From: Sedimentitalea nanhaiensis DSM 24252
Lineage (GTDB): Bacteria; Pseudomonadota; Alphaproteobacteria; Rhodobacterales; Rhodobacteraceae
Assembly: GCF_000473225.1 (NCBI RefSeq)
Contig: NZ_KI421509.1
Coordinates: 2,074,534 to 2,138,533 of the forward strand
DNA length: 64,000 nt
Direction: 5' to 3'
Under the pieces are notes generated by a model. The model was given only the letters and a program-made list of their open reading frames with translations. It was not told the origin of the DNA and did no database searches. Positions 24,452 to 33,822 of the stretch are shown here, piece after piece. Made by a program: the position numbers and the translations under genes. Position 1 is the stretch's first letter; each line of letters starts with the position of its first letter.

Positions 24452-26917
24452 ATGACACTGACCGCTCCCTTGCCGATCGACGATGCTCTGCCCGAGCTGA
24501 TCGCAGCCATGCAGGCGCAGGGACGCGCCGTGTTGCAGGCCCCGCCCGGCGCAGGAAAAACGACGCGGGTGCCGCTGGCGCTGCTGGCCGCCGGGCTGGT
24601 GCCCAAAGGCTTGCGTATGATCATGCTCGAGCCGCGCCGCCTGGCCGCGCGGGCCGCCGCCGAGCGGATGGCCAGCACGCTGGGCGAGCCGGTGGGACAG
24701 ACTGTGGGTTACCGGATGCGGGGTGCGGTCAAAATCTCGTCTGCAACGCGAATAGAGGTGGTGACCGAGGGCATCCTGACGCGGATGCTGCAATCGGACC
24801 CCGACCTGCCCGATGTCGGCATGGTGGTGTTCGATGAATTCCACGAACGCTCGCTGAACGCGGATCTGGGTCTGGCCCTGTGTCTTGAGGTCGCTGGCGC
24901 GCTGCGCGAGGATCTGGGCCTGCTGGTGATGTCCGCAACCCTGGATGCCGAACCCGTCGCGCGGCTGATCAAAGCGCCGATGGTGACATCCGAAGGGCGC
25001 AGCTTTGCGGTGCAAACCCGCTGGCTGGAGCGCCCCCTGGGGCCGAAACCCAGGCTGGTCGATGCGCTGGTGGACCTGGTGGTGCAAGCCGAAGCCGAGA
25101 CACGCGAGATGGGCGGCGGCCTGCTGGTGTTCCTGCCCGGCCAAGGAGAGATCCGCCGCGCAGAGGGCGCTTTGCAGCGTCAGTTGCCCACGTCCTGTAC
25201 TCTGCGCCCGCTCTTCGGGGCGATGCCCTTTGCCGCCCAACAGACCGCCATCGCGCCGGTACCGCAGGGCCGCAAGGTGGTGCTGGCGACCTCGATCGCG
25301 GAAACCTCGTTGACCCTGCCGGACATTCGCGTCGTCGTCGACATGGGGCAAGCCCGCCGGGCCCGGTTCGATCCGGGGTCGGGCATGTCGCGGCTGGTGA
25401 CAGAACGCGTCACGCGCGCCGAGGCGACCCAGCGACAGGGGCGCGCCGGACGGGTAGCCGAAGGCGTGTGTTACCGGTTGTGGACCCAGGGCGAAGAGGG
25501 CGCATTACAAAGCTTCCCACCCGCGGAAATCGAGGCAGCCGATCTGACCGGCCTGGCGCTGGAGCTGGCGTTGTGGGGTGCAACCGAAGACGACCTGGCG
25601 TTTCTGACCCCGCCGCCCGAGGGGGCGCTGGCCGAGGCACGCAGCCTGCTGATGCTGTTGGGGGCCCTGGACGAAACGAGCCGGATCACCGCGCATGGCA
25701 AGACACTGGCCGCCCTGCCCCTGCATCCGCGACTGGCACATATGCTGGCGGTGGCCGGACCTCAGGCCGCTCCGCTGGCCGCGCTGATCGCCGAGCGCGA
25801 TCCGCTGCGGGGCGCACCGTGTGATCTGGCGTTGCGGTTGCGGGCCTTGCGAGATCCGCGCGGGTTCGGGCGGGCGCATCCCTATGAGGTCAACACCGCC
25901 GCGCTGACCCGGATCACAACCGAGGCCAAACGGCTGGGCCGTGCGATACGACAGAACCGCGCCAATGGCTTGAGCCTCGCCGAGATGGCGGCGCTGGCCT
26001 ATCCGGACCGCATCGGACAGCGCCGCCCGGGCGAGGCCCCGCGCTATGTGCTGTCGGGCGGCAAGGGAGCCGTTATGCGCGACGGCGACCCGCTGGCCAC
26101 CGCGCCCTTTATTGTGGCAACCGATACCGATGGCGATCCGCGCGAGGCAAAAATCCGGTTGGCTGCCCAGATCGGCGTGGCCGAAATCCGCAGCCTTTTC
26201 GCGGACCGTATACAGTGGCAGGATCTCTGCGAATGGTCACGCCGCGACCGCCGGGTACTGACGCGCCAACAGGAACGATTCGGCGCGCTGGTGCTACAGG
26301 ATCGGATCTGGAAAGATGCCCCGGACGACGCGGTGGCCCGCGCCATGCTGGACGGAGTGCGCGATCTGGGGCTGACACTCAGCGGCGCGGCGTTGCGATT
26401 GGCGGCGCGGGTTGAACTGGTGCGTGCCACGGGTGCCAATCTGCCGGATTTCTCGACCCAGGGGCTGCTCGACAGTCTGGAGGATTGGCTGCTGCCGCTG
26501 CTGACCGGGGTCCGCAGCGGCGCGGATTGGAAAAAATTCGATCCGCTGCCTGCCTTGCGCGCGGCGTTGACCTGGGAGCAGACCCAGATGCTGGATCGAT
26601 TGGCTCCGTCGCATTTCGCCACCCCGCTGGGGCGGCGCGTGCCGATCGACTATGGCGGCGAGGCTCCGGAAATCGCGGTACGATTGCAAGAGATGTTCGG
26701 AGTCACCCGCCACCCGACCAGCGCCGGCGTGCCCCTGAAGGTCACCCTGCTGTCCCCCGCACAGCGCCCGATCCAGATCACCCGCGACCTGCCCGGGTTC
26801 TGGACCGGCTCTTACGGCGATGTGCGCAAGGACATGCGCGCACAATACCCCAAACACCCCTGGCCCGAGGATCCGACCCAGGCCGACCCGACGGTGCGGG
26901 CAAAGCCGAGGCGGTAG
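24452..26917 (+). CDS. hrpB: ATP-dependent RNA helicase HrpB
   Basis: This 821-residue DEAH/RHA-type helicase has Walker A PPGAGKTT (31-38), motif II DEFH (128-131), SATLDAE (motif III), and QRQGRAGRV (motif VI). The HrpB C-terminal domain follows with LDRLAPSHFATPLGRRVPIDYG and the closing KHPWPEDP. The length is typical. It is transcribed divergently from meaB with about 108 bp between starts. Confidence 0.95.
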   Translation: MTLTAPLPIDDALPELIAAMQAQGRAVLQAPPGAGKTTRVPLALLAAGLVPKGLRMIMLEPRRLAARAAAERMASTLGEPVGQTVGYRMRGAVKISSATRIEVVTEGILTRMLQSDPDLPDVGMVVFDEFHERSLNADLGLALCLEVAGALREDLGLLVMSATLDAEPVARLIKAPMVTSEGRSFAVQTRWLERPLGPKPRLVDALVDLVVQAEAETREMGGGLLVFLPGQGEIRRAEGALQRQLPTSCTLRPLFGAMPFAAQQTAIAPVPQGRKVVLATSIAETSLTLPDIRVVVDMGQARRARFDPGSGMSRLVTERVTRAEATQRQGRAGRVAEGVCYRLWTQGEEGALQSFPPAEIEAADLTGLALELALWGATEDDLAFLTPPPEGALAEARSLLMLLGALDETSRITAHGKTLAALPLHPRLAHMLAVAGPQAAPLAALIAERDPLRGAPCDLALRLRALRDPRGFGRAHPYEVNTAALTRITTEAKRLGRAIRQNRANGLSLAEMAALAYPDRIGQRRPGEAPRYVLSGGKGAVMRDGDPLATAPFIVATDTDGDPREAKIRLAAQIGVAEIRSLFADRIQWQDLCEWSRRDRRVLTRQQERFGALVLQDRIWKDAPDDAVARAMLDGVRDLGLTLSGAALRLAARVELVRATGANLPDFSTQGLLDSLEDWLLPLLTGVRSGADWKKFDPLPALRAALTWEQTQMLDRLAPSHFATPLGRRVPIDYGGEAPEIAVRLQEMFGVTRHPTSAGVPLKVTLLSPAQRPIQITRDLPGFWTGSYGDVRKDMRAQYPKHPWPEDPTQADPTVRAKPRR

Positions 26918-27033
26918 ATATCCCCCGGCCTTATCACGACAAATTTCCTTTGTTTCGTCATGGGGTATAGCCCTAATGTGACGGACTGCTATCAAAACGC
27001 GATTTCATTTCAGAAGATGATTGGACCAATCTC

Positions 27034-28455
27034 ATGGAAAAGCCAGATCCTGAACCGCAGCGACAGGCCAAGATCCGCATCGACATATCCGATATACCTG
27101 AGACTCTTGGCGAGAACGAGCACCGGGTGGAATACCGCAAGGAATTCCTGAAGTGTGTGAGAGCGAAATCAGACGAGCCTTTGTCCTTCATCTGGCTGGA
27201 AGGCGACACTGTCTGCCTTGGGATAGGGCACTCGGAAATCGAAATGTTCCGCCTGGATTTTGCCGGGAAGACGAATGTCACGATCGGTGAAGTGCTGAAG
27301 CTTGCCTATTTGATCAAGCATCATTCCAAACCCACGCAGGAAGATATTGTAGAGCAGTTTGGCGAACCGGAATACAAGCAGCAGCTCAAATACAACGCGG
27401 ACGATGCGAGAGCCGGGTTTGCCGATTTTCCATTCCCCGACGACATTCCCAAACCCGATCTGCCCGAGGAAGGCGACGGGCAGGAAATCTCGGCAACGCT
27501 CGCCAGAGGGCGGGGCAAGGCGAATGGATTGGTGGTGGGAATTACCCACAAGGACAACAAGTCCAGAGAGCCGATGCTGGACATGCTTGACAATTCCCAA
27601 TGCCCCGAGATCGTCTTTATCGAAGAGATCCAGAGCGGTGCGCAGGAGTTGCTGGACTATTTCCTGTCGCCCGACTGTGACGCGGACGAGATGCCCAGAG
27701 AGCTTGAGGACGTTTTGCTGCGATTGGACCAGGAATATGGCAAGGATCAGTATGGCGGCGAGAATCTTGGCGAATTCAGTTTTCTCGCCTTTGTTCTGAA
27801 GGCCAAGGCAAAGGGGATCTCCGTCGTCGGGCTGGATGCGCCCGAATGCAAGACCGACCAGAGCGACGAGGCGGTGTATGGCGCAAAGCGGTGCGCGGCC
27901 ATGCACAATCATTCAATGCAAGTCATACAGGAGCGGCTTGAACGCCACCCGGACGCGACCTTTCTGATCGCCACCGGTGCTGCGCATGTGAACACCCATA
28001 TCGGCGGTGTTCCCGGATTCTGCCAGTTGCTGAACATACCCGGAATTACCATGGAAAATGGCGGGCCGCCCATCGCGGCCGAAGAGATCGAGGAATTCCG
28101 AAAGTTCCGTACGGACCCAGAGATGCGCGCGATTCACGAATTGCACGCAAAGTACCCTTTGTCGAAGGCACACCCATCCTTGAGGGAAGACGACGAACAG
28201 CAGCTGCAACGTCTGCGCCAGATTGAGGCCGATGCCGAATTTGCCGAGAAGGTGGCGGAATGGGAACATGCAGAGTTCGAACAGTCCCTGACCGAGTCCG
28301 GTCTGTCAAAGAAGCAGCAGAAGATTCTGCTGTTCATTCCCGGGGTCGAAAAGCACTACAAGAAAAAAATCCGAAAAAAGAAAAGCGCGGAACGTATGCA
28401 GAGACGGGACAACGACAATAATCAGCCTGCGAAAAAGGACGGTTCCAAGAAATAG
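27034..28455 (+). CDS. Uncharacterised protein with TIKI/ChaN-like histidine motifs
   Basis: This 473-residue protein is not one I recognise. The central part has the rhythm of the TIKI (TraB/PrgY, ChaN, EreA-like) superfamily: GITH at 169-172, FIEE at 195-198, VVGLDAPE at 264-271, and ATGAAHVNTHIGG at 313-325. His172 and His318 could bind a metal. There is no signal peptide. Residues 1-150 are acidic and novel-looking. The last 45 residues are strongly basic (HYKKKIRKKKSAERMQRR). The ribosome site is weak. It stands alone after hrpB and is less GC-rich, suggesting recent acquisition. Confidence 0.65.
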   Translation: MEKPDPEPQRQAKIRIDISDIPETLGENEHRVEYRKEFLKCVRAKSDEPLSFIWLEGDTVCLGIGHSEIEMFRLDFAGKTNVTIGEVLKLAYLIKHHSKPTQEDIVEQFGEPEYKQQLKYNADDARAGFADFPFPDDIPKPDLPEEGDGQEISATLARGRGKANGLVVGITHKDNKSREPMLDMLDNSQCPEIVFIEEIQSGAQELLDYFLSPDCDADEMPRELEDVLLRLDQEYGKDQYGGENLGEFSFLAFVLKAKAKGISVVGLDAPECKTDQSDEAVYGAKRCAAMHNHSMQVIQERLERHPDATFLIATGAAHVNTHIGGVPGFCQLLNIPGITMENGGPPIAAEEIEEFRKFRTDPEMRAIHELHAKYPLSKAHPSLREDDEQQLQRLRQIEADAEFAEKVAEWEHAEFEQSLTESGLSKKQQKILLFIPGVEKHYKKKIRKKKSAERMQRRDNDNNQPAKKDGSKK

Positions 28456-28632
28456 CGCCTTGGCGGGCCGCGATCTTCGCGGACTCCAACCTTGGGCCAT
28501 TGCAACCGTAACGCAGCAGCGGAACCGATCACAACGATGCCTAGATGAGCTCGTCCGGGTGTGACAAGCGGGCGAAGTGCCGGTCAGGCCGAAACGCAGC
28601 CGCGCGCCATGGCGTCCGGTCAGCGACTGCCT

Positions 28633-29382
28633 TTATTTCCGCAGACTGGGCAACCCGATTCCGGTGGCCTGAAATCCCCCATCGGCGGCCAGTATCTGTC
28701 CGGTGATGAAACTGGCATCGTCACCCAGCAGGAAAGCAATAGCGGCGGCGATCTCGTCCTCGGAGCCATAGCGGTTCAGTGGCAGCGCGTCGTGATAGGC
28801 GGCGCGGATGTCGGGCGTGTGCACCGCCAGCGCCAGCTTGGTGTCAACGGGTCCCGGTGCCACCGCGTTCACCCGGATGCCCAACTCGCCCAATTCCACC
28901 GCCTGTTGCAGTGTCAGTTGCGCCAATGCGGCCTTGGAGGTGCCATAGGCCACGCGCAGGGTACTGGCGCGCAGGCCCGAAATCGAAGTCACATTGACCA
29001 CTGCGCCGCCGCCATCCGCCGCCAGCAGATCGGTGAACGCCTGGGTCATCAGGAACGGGCCGTCCAGGTTGGTCGCCAGGACCGTGCGCCAGCGATCATA
29101 GGTCGTGTCGCGGATCGGGCCGAAATCCGCGACGCCTGCGTTGTTCACCAGCCCGTCCAGCACGCCGATCCGCTGACTGATCTGATGCAGCGCACCCTCG
29201 ACCTGTTCGGGAATCGACACATCGGCCAGTACCGCATGCACATCGCTCAGCTCTTGGGCGGCCTTGTTCAGCTCGGGTTCGTCACGGTCCAGGATCGCCA
29301 CGCGCCAGCCCGCCGCCAACAACCGTTTGGCGGTCGCCAGTCCAATCCCACGGGCCGCGCCCGTCACCAATGCTGTCTTCAT
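28633..29382 (-). CDS. SDR-family oxidoreductase
   Basis: This 249-residue protein has TGAARGIG for NAD(P) binding, NNAGV, the catalytic Ser in VTSISG, and the canonical YGTSK (Tyr and Lys intact). It ends in GQILAADGGFQATG, typical of classical SDRs acting on sugars or polyols. The start at 29382 overlaps the stop of the 6-phosphogluconate dehydrogenase gene by 4 bp. That coupling suggests a sugar-acid dehydrogenase role, for example on gluconate-like substrates, but this is inference. Confidence 0.88.
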   Translation of the reverse strand: MKTALVTGAARGIGLATAKRLLAAGWRVAILDRDEPELNKAAQELSDVHAVLADVSIPEQVEGALHQISQRIGVLDGLVNNAGVADFGPIRDTTYDRWRTVLATNLDGPFLMTQAFTDLLAADGGGAVVNVTSISGLRASTLRVAYGTSKAALAQLTLQQAVELGELGIRVNAVAPGPVDTKLALAVHTPDIRAAYHDALPLNRYGSEDEIAAAIAFLLGDDASFITGQILAADGGFQATGIGLPSLRK

Positions 29383-30809
29383 CCCGTGTTGTCCTTTGTC
29401 GATTGCAATTCCCCGACCCAATCGCCGTGATGGGTACCGGGCCGATCCAGCCGATGGAACCCATGGGCGCCAAACATGTCGCGCTGCGCCTGGATCAAAT
29501 TCGCCGTACTGCGCCCGCGCCGCAAGCTGTCATACCAGCCCAGGGCAGCAGACAGGGACGGCACTGCCAGCCCCGACAGGGTGGCCGCGGCCACCACCTG
29601 CCGCAGTGCGGGGATGCTGGCGGTCAGGCGCGCGCGCAAAACCGGCGAAAGAACCAGATGACCAAAGGGAAGGTCGCCCCGCAACGCCAATGCCAGATCA
29701 TCCAGCAAGGCCGAGCGGATAATGCATCCCGCACGCCAGATTTCGGCAATCCGGGCCGGATCAAGCGACCAGTCATACGCCTCGGACGCCGCCTGCATCA
29801 CCCGAAAGCCCTGAGCATGCGCCAGGATACGCCCCGCCAGCAAGGCCTGTTCCAAAACCTCTGGCGGCGGAATTGCACCCGGCTGAACCGCCGGGAGCAG
29901 ATGTTCGGCGGCCACGCGCATGTCCTTTTCTGCCGACCAGGCCCGCGCCGCCACCGCCGCCTCGATCGCGCTTGCGGATTGGCCCAGCTTCAACGCTTCG
30001 ATCACGGTCCAGCGCCCGGTGCCCTTTTGCCCGGCGCGATCCGAAATCAGATCGACCAGGGCATGTCCGGTCTGCGGGTCAACCGTGCGCAGGGCCCGAA
30101 CCGTGGTGTCGATCAGAAAGGACTGCAACGGCCCGTCACGCCAGGCGTCAAACCGCTCTGCGATCTGCGCCAGTGCAAGCCCTGCACCATCGCGCATCAG
30201 CCCGTAGATCTCGGCGATCATTTGCATATCGGCATATTCGATACCGTTGTGCACCGTTTTGACGAAATGCCCCGCTCCGTCGGGACCGACGTGGGCGACA
30301 CAGGGATCTCCCCGGAAGCGCGCGGCGATCGCGTGCAGCATCGGTCGCAGCTGCGCCCAGCTTTGATCGCTGCTGCCGACCATCATCGACGGGCCATGAC
30401 GCGCGCCCTGCTCACCCCCGGACACGCCCATTCCGACATAGTGCAGCCCGCCCGGTTGCAGATCGGCGGCACGGGCGCGGGTGGCGTTGAAATCGGCGTT
30501 GCCGCCGTCGATGATCGTGTCCCCGACATCCAGCAGCAGCCGGATCCGGGCGATCATGTCATCCAGCGGCGCGCCCGAGGGGATCATGAACAGCACCGCA
30601 CGGGGCTGGCGCAGAATGGCGACGAATTCGGACAGGGATCGCGTCGGATGCAGACGAGCGGCAAGCGGGCCGGCCCCGGCCATTGCAGCGTCTATTTCCG
30701 ATGCATCGCGGCTGGCGATGGCCACATCATGGCCACGCTCGGCCAGATTCAAAGCCAGGGCTCGACCCATTGTACCCTGCCCAAAGATACCTATCTCTGC
30801 TTTTGCCAT
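29379..30809 (-). CDS. gnd: 6-phosphogluconate dehydrogenase (decarboxylating)
   Basis: This 476-residue protein has GQGTMG at 10-15 for NADP, GGNADFNAT, VGMGVSGGEQGARHGPSMM, and the catalytic Lys in HFVKTVHNGIEYADMQ. It converts 6-phosphogluconate to ribulose 5-phosphate and CO2 in the oxidative pentose phosphate pathway. The length is that of the long dimeric form. It overlaps the downstream SDR gene by 4 bp, and both read on the minus strand. Confidence 0.94.
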   Translation of the reverse strand: MAKAEIGIFGQGTMGRALALNLAERGHDVAIASRDASEIDAAMAGAGPLAARLHPTRSLSEFVAILRQPRAVLFMIPSGAPLDDMIARIRLLLDVGDTIIDGGNADFNATRARAADLQPGGLHYVGMGVSGGEQGARHGPSMMVGSSDQSWAQLRPMLHAIAARFRGDPCVAHVGPDGAGHFVKTVHNGIEYADMQMIAEIYGLMRDGAGLALAQIAERFDAWRDGPLQSFLIDTTVRALRTVDPQTGHALVDLISDRAGQKGTGRWTVIEALKLGQSASAIEAAVAARAWSAEKDMRVAAEHLLPAVQPGAIPPPEVLEQALLAGRILAHAQGFRVMQAASEAYDWSLDPARIAEIWRAGCIIRSALLDDLALALRGDLPFGHLVLSPVLRARLTASIPALRQVVAAATLSGLAVPSLSAALGWYDSLRRGRSTANLIQAQRDMFGAHGFHRLDRPGTHHGDWVGELQSTKDNTG

Positions 30810-30971
30810 GGTGCCAATTCCCGCCGCCTCATCGCACTCAGCATGGGCGGACGGTCAGTCGGGCGCAAGGGTGCTTGGATCCGCTCCGAGCGGCCCCTGT
30901 TTGGCTTTTCGAAAAATTAGCGGTAAACTGGATGTATAATAAAAAAGTTACGAGTTCGCAGGCATAAATAG

Positions 30972-31433
30972 ATGATGACAAACGCTTTGACCAAAGCATG
31001 GACGGAACTGGTGCGCCCAATGTTGCGGCGCCCCAAGAGGGTGCAGATGGCTGCACTGTGCTATCGCGACAGCGACTGTGGCAAGATGGTGTTGCTGATT
31101 ACCAGCCGTGACACCGGCCGTTGGGTCGTTCCCAAGGGCTGGCCCATAGACGGCATGGACGGACCGCAAGCCGCACTTCAGGAAGCCTGGGAAGAAGCTG
31201 GCGTCAGCAAGGCCGAAGCGGATTTGCATGCGATCGGGCAATATGACTACCTCAAGGGTCTGGACAACGGTGCCGAGGCTCCCGTCGAGACGCAGGTCTA
31301 TCTGGCCCGCGTCATCGATATCGTGGCCGATTTCCCCGAAGCGGATCAACGCCGCCGCAAATGGGTAAGCCCTCAGGACGCAGCCAACATGGTGGACGAA
31401 CCCGGTCTGAAAACTATCCTGCGCAGCCTATGA
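30972..31433 (+). CDS. Nudix hydrolase (diphosphoinositol/diadenosine polyphosphate type)
   Basis: This 153-residue protein has TGRWVVPKGWPIDG followed by the Nudix helix GPQAALQEAWEEAGV. The catalytic EExGV end is intact. The consensus Glu after Gx5 is Met, and the Arg of REx is Gln. Such enzymes hydrolyse nucleoside diphosphates linked to other groups. It stands alone between gnd and the phosphate transporter. Confidence 0.85.
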   Translation: MMTNALTKAWTELVRPMLRRPKRVQMAALCYRDSDCGKMVLLITSRDTGRWVVPKGWPIDGMDGPQAALQEAWEEAGVSKAEADLHAIGQYDYLKGLDNGAEAPVETQVYLARVIDIVADFPEADQRRRKWVSPQDAANMVDEPGLKTILRSL

Positions 31434-31516
31434 CGCCGGGCACGCAGCGCTCGAATGTAGTTGACTCTAACAGACGCGGCAGGCACGAACCCGGCGCGCA
31501 ATAACCGGGCAGACCT

Positions 31517-32995
31517 ATGGCGAATTCACCGATCGGCAACCAGTGGAAAACGCTGGACACGGATCTGAACCGGATCAGCCATATCGAATATGCCACCGCC
31601 TATGTCTCGCGCCCGTTGGTTGCGGGGGGGGTGGCGCTGGCCTTTATCGGTGTTGCGGCCCTCGTGGGGGCGGTGATCCTTGGGCAGGGGCCCGGGCACT
31701 TGGCGGTCATTTTCGCCGCCGCTTTCGGTGCCTATATGGCGATCAATATCGGCGCCAACGATGTGGCCAACAATATGGGCCCCGCCGTTGGAGCAAAGGC
31801 GCTGACCATGGGCGGGGCGATCCTGATCGCCATCGTGTTCGAAAGCGCGGGCGCGTTGCTGGCCGGAGGCGATGTGGTCTCGACGATCTCCAAGGATATC
31901 ATCGACCCCGTCAGCATGCAGGACGCGCACCTGTTTGTCTGGGCCATGATGGCCGCGTTGATCTCATCCGCACTTTGGGTCAACCTGGCCACCTGGATCG
32001 GTGCGCCGGTCTCGACAACACATGCCGTTGTGGGGGGGGTGATGGGCGCGGGTATCGCCGCCGCCGGTTTCGGCGCGGTGAACTGGCCCACGATGAGCGC
32101 GATTGCCGCCAGCTGGGTGGTCTCACCGCTTTTGGGCGGCGCGATTGCGGCCCTGTTTCTGGCGCTGATCAAGACGCGCATTATCTATCAGGATGACAAG
32201 ATCACCGCCGCGCGGCGCTGGGTTCCGGTGCTGATTGGTCTGATGGCCGGAACCTTCACCACCTATCTGGCGCTCAAGGGGCTGCAACGGCTCATTAAAA
32301 TTGAGCTGGGCCAGGCTGCAACATTCGGCCTGATCATCGGGGTGCTGTGTTGGCTGCTGGCCCGACCGCTGATCCGTCGGCAATCCGAGGGCCTGGAGAA
32401 CCGCAACAGGTCGCTCAAGACCCTGTTCGGCCCGCCGCTGGTGATTTCCGCCGCCCTGCTCAGCTTTGCCCATGGTGCCAATGACGTTGCCAACGCGGTC
32501 GGACCACTTGCAGCCATCGTTCATGCTACCCAGTTCGGGAATTTCGCCGCTCAGGTGTCGATTCCGATCTGGGTCATGATTATCGGGGCGTTCGGGATCT
32601 CGTTTGGCCTGTTCCTGTTCGGCCCCAGGCTGATCCGCATGGTCGGTGACCAGATCACCAAGCTGAACCCGATGCGCGCCTTTTGCGTCGCGCTGTCCGC
32701 TGCGATTACGGTCATCCTGGCCAGCGGCCTGGGCTTGCCGGTGAGTTCCACTCATATTGCCGTCGGCGGCGTATTCGGAGTCGGGTTCTATCGCGAATGG
32801 CACATGGAGCGACGCCTGCGCGCCTTGGCGTTAAGCCCGGACGTAAAACGCATCGCACCCGAGGAACGCCGCCGCCGCAAGCTGGTGCGACGGTCGCATT
32901 TTCTGACCATCGTCGCCGCCTGGGTGATTACGGTGCCCGCTGCTGCCGCGATGTCAGCGGTCATCTTCCTGTTGCTGAACGCGATTGTCGACTGA
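31517..32995 (+). CDS. pit: PiT-family inorganic phosphate transporter
   Basis: This 492-residue membrane protein carries the two PHO4 signature repeats, IGANDVANNMGPAVGAKALT near residue 75 and AHGANDVANAVGPLAA near 320. Both have the Asn-Asp pair needed for phosphate transport. A hydrophilic loop between them (ITAARRW, RQSEGLENRNRSLK) and about ten membrane spans are visible. It imports phosphate, usually as a metal complex, with protons or sodium. No PhoU-like partner is adjacent. Confidence 0.93.
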   Translation: MANSPIGNQWKTLDTDLNRISHIEYATAYVSRPLVAGGVALAFIGVAALVGAVILGQGPGHLAVIFAAAFGAYMAINIGANDVANNMGPAVGAKALTMGGAILIAIVFESAGALLAGGDVVSTISKDIIDPVSMQDAHLFVWAMMAALISSALWVNLATWIGAPVSTTHAVVGGVMGAGIAAAGFGAVNWPTMSAIAASWVVSPLLGGAIAALFLALIKTRIIYQDDKITAARRWVPVLIGLMAGTFTTYLALKGLQRLIKIELGQAATFGLIIGVLCWLLARPLIRRQSEGLENRNRSLKTLFGPPLVISAALLSFAHGANDVANAVGPLAAIVHATQFGNFAAQVSIPIWVMIIGAFGISFGLFLFGPRLIRMVGDQITKLNPMRAFCVALSAAITVILASGLGLPVSSTHIAVGGVFGVGFYREWHMERRLRALALSPDVKRIAPEERRRRKLVRRSHFLTIVAAWVITVPAAAAMSAVIFLLLNAIVD

Positions 32996-33012
32996 AACCG
33001 GTGCGAGCATGT

Positions 33013-33153
33013 TCAGTCGATACTGGAAATATCCTTGAGATCCGTCTCGAAGCCCTTGAGGTTTTTCTCGTATTTCTTCCATTCAGCGTCGTTCTTGGCA
33101 GCCTTTTTCAAGGTCTGCGGGTTTCTTCTTGATGGTCTTGATGGGATCGCCAT
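33013..33153 (-). CDS. Possible 46-residue charged protein, or the tail of a decayed gene
   Basis: The frame from the ATG at 33153 ends LKKAAKNDAEWKKYEKNLKG and then DLKDISSID. It is lysine-rich and probably helical. The alternative frame just upstream reads PIKTIKKKPADLEK, which would join naturally to this tail if one frameshift is assumed. It may therefore belong to the same decay as 33235-33686. Confidence 0.3.
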   Translation of the reverse strand: MAIPSRPSRRNPQTLKKAAKNDAEWKKYEKNLKGFETDLKDISSID

Positions 33154-33234
33154 GGCGGTTTTCCGGCAAGGGGAACGGACGGGGTGCATTTTGGGGCGCG
33201 GGCATTCCGGGCGGGAGCGTTTGGGAATCGCTCC

Positions 33235-33686
33235 CTAATTATGCCGGAGCGCCGTGTTTTTGTGATAGGCGACGATCTTATTCCCGATCTTGATGTATTT
33301 CGGATTCGTCGGGCCGAAATCGTTGGCCGTCGCCTTATCCGACATCAGTGCGCCGATCTCGCGAATATGACGTGCCACCTCACCATGAGCGGCTTCCTGC
33401 CGCCGTTTCGCGGCGGCGACGCGGGTTTCGTATTCGGCTTTTATCGCTCCGATCGCGGTCAGCGTCTTGCCCAGCCTCGCGCTTTCCGTCTTGATTTCGG
33501 CGGCGCTGTGATTTTACCCGACAAACGCCTCGAACCCGCGCCCCAGGTCCCTCATCTGGCGTTCGACTTCGGAAATCGACCGGTCCAGACAGGCCAGCGC
33601 AACCGACACCTCGTCGCGAGCCTCGGTAAAGGCCTTAGTAGAGGCCTTGGACTCATTGTATTTCCGGGTCCGTCGGCCCCTTTCAT
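33235..33686 (-). pseudogene. Decayed gene of unknown function (frameshift and internal stop)
   Basis: An ATG at 33686 with an AGGAGAG ribosome site opens a frame that soon diverges. A second frame carries YNESKASTKAFTEARDEVSV and SEVERQMRDLGRGFEAFVG, then a TAA at 33514-33516. It continues as SAAEIKTESARLGKTLTAIG, ATANDFGPTNPKYIKIGNK and a stop at 33235. The distance from start to stop is not a multiple of three, which confirms a frameshift. The product would have been a coiled-coil-like soluble protein. I cannot assign a family. Confidence 0.5.
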
Positions 33687-33822
33687 CTCTCCTGCATGAC
33701 GGCGGAAATGCCGGTTGGGCCGGGCCGGCGCATGGGGTTGCAGCGGACCCGGTGGCACCGACACTAGCGCCGGACCGGTGCCGGTTCTATGAACTGGCTC
33801 ACGCAGCCGAAGCGAGCGTGAA

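Noticed and set aside
23366-25351. A 661-codon minus-strand open frame
   Set aside because: Only the last 325 codons (MeaB) are real. The upstream half is antisense to hrpB and has low-complexity His/Gln-rich content without family similarity.
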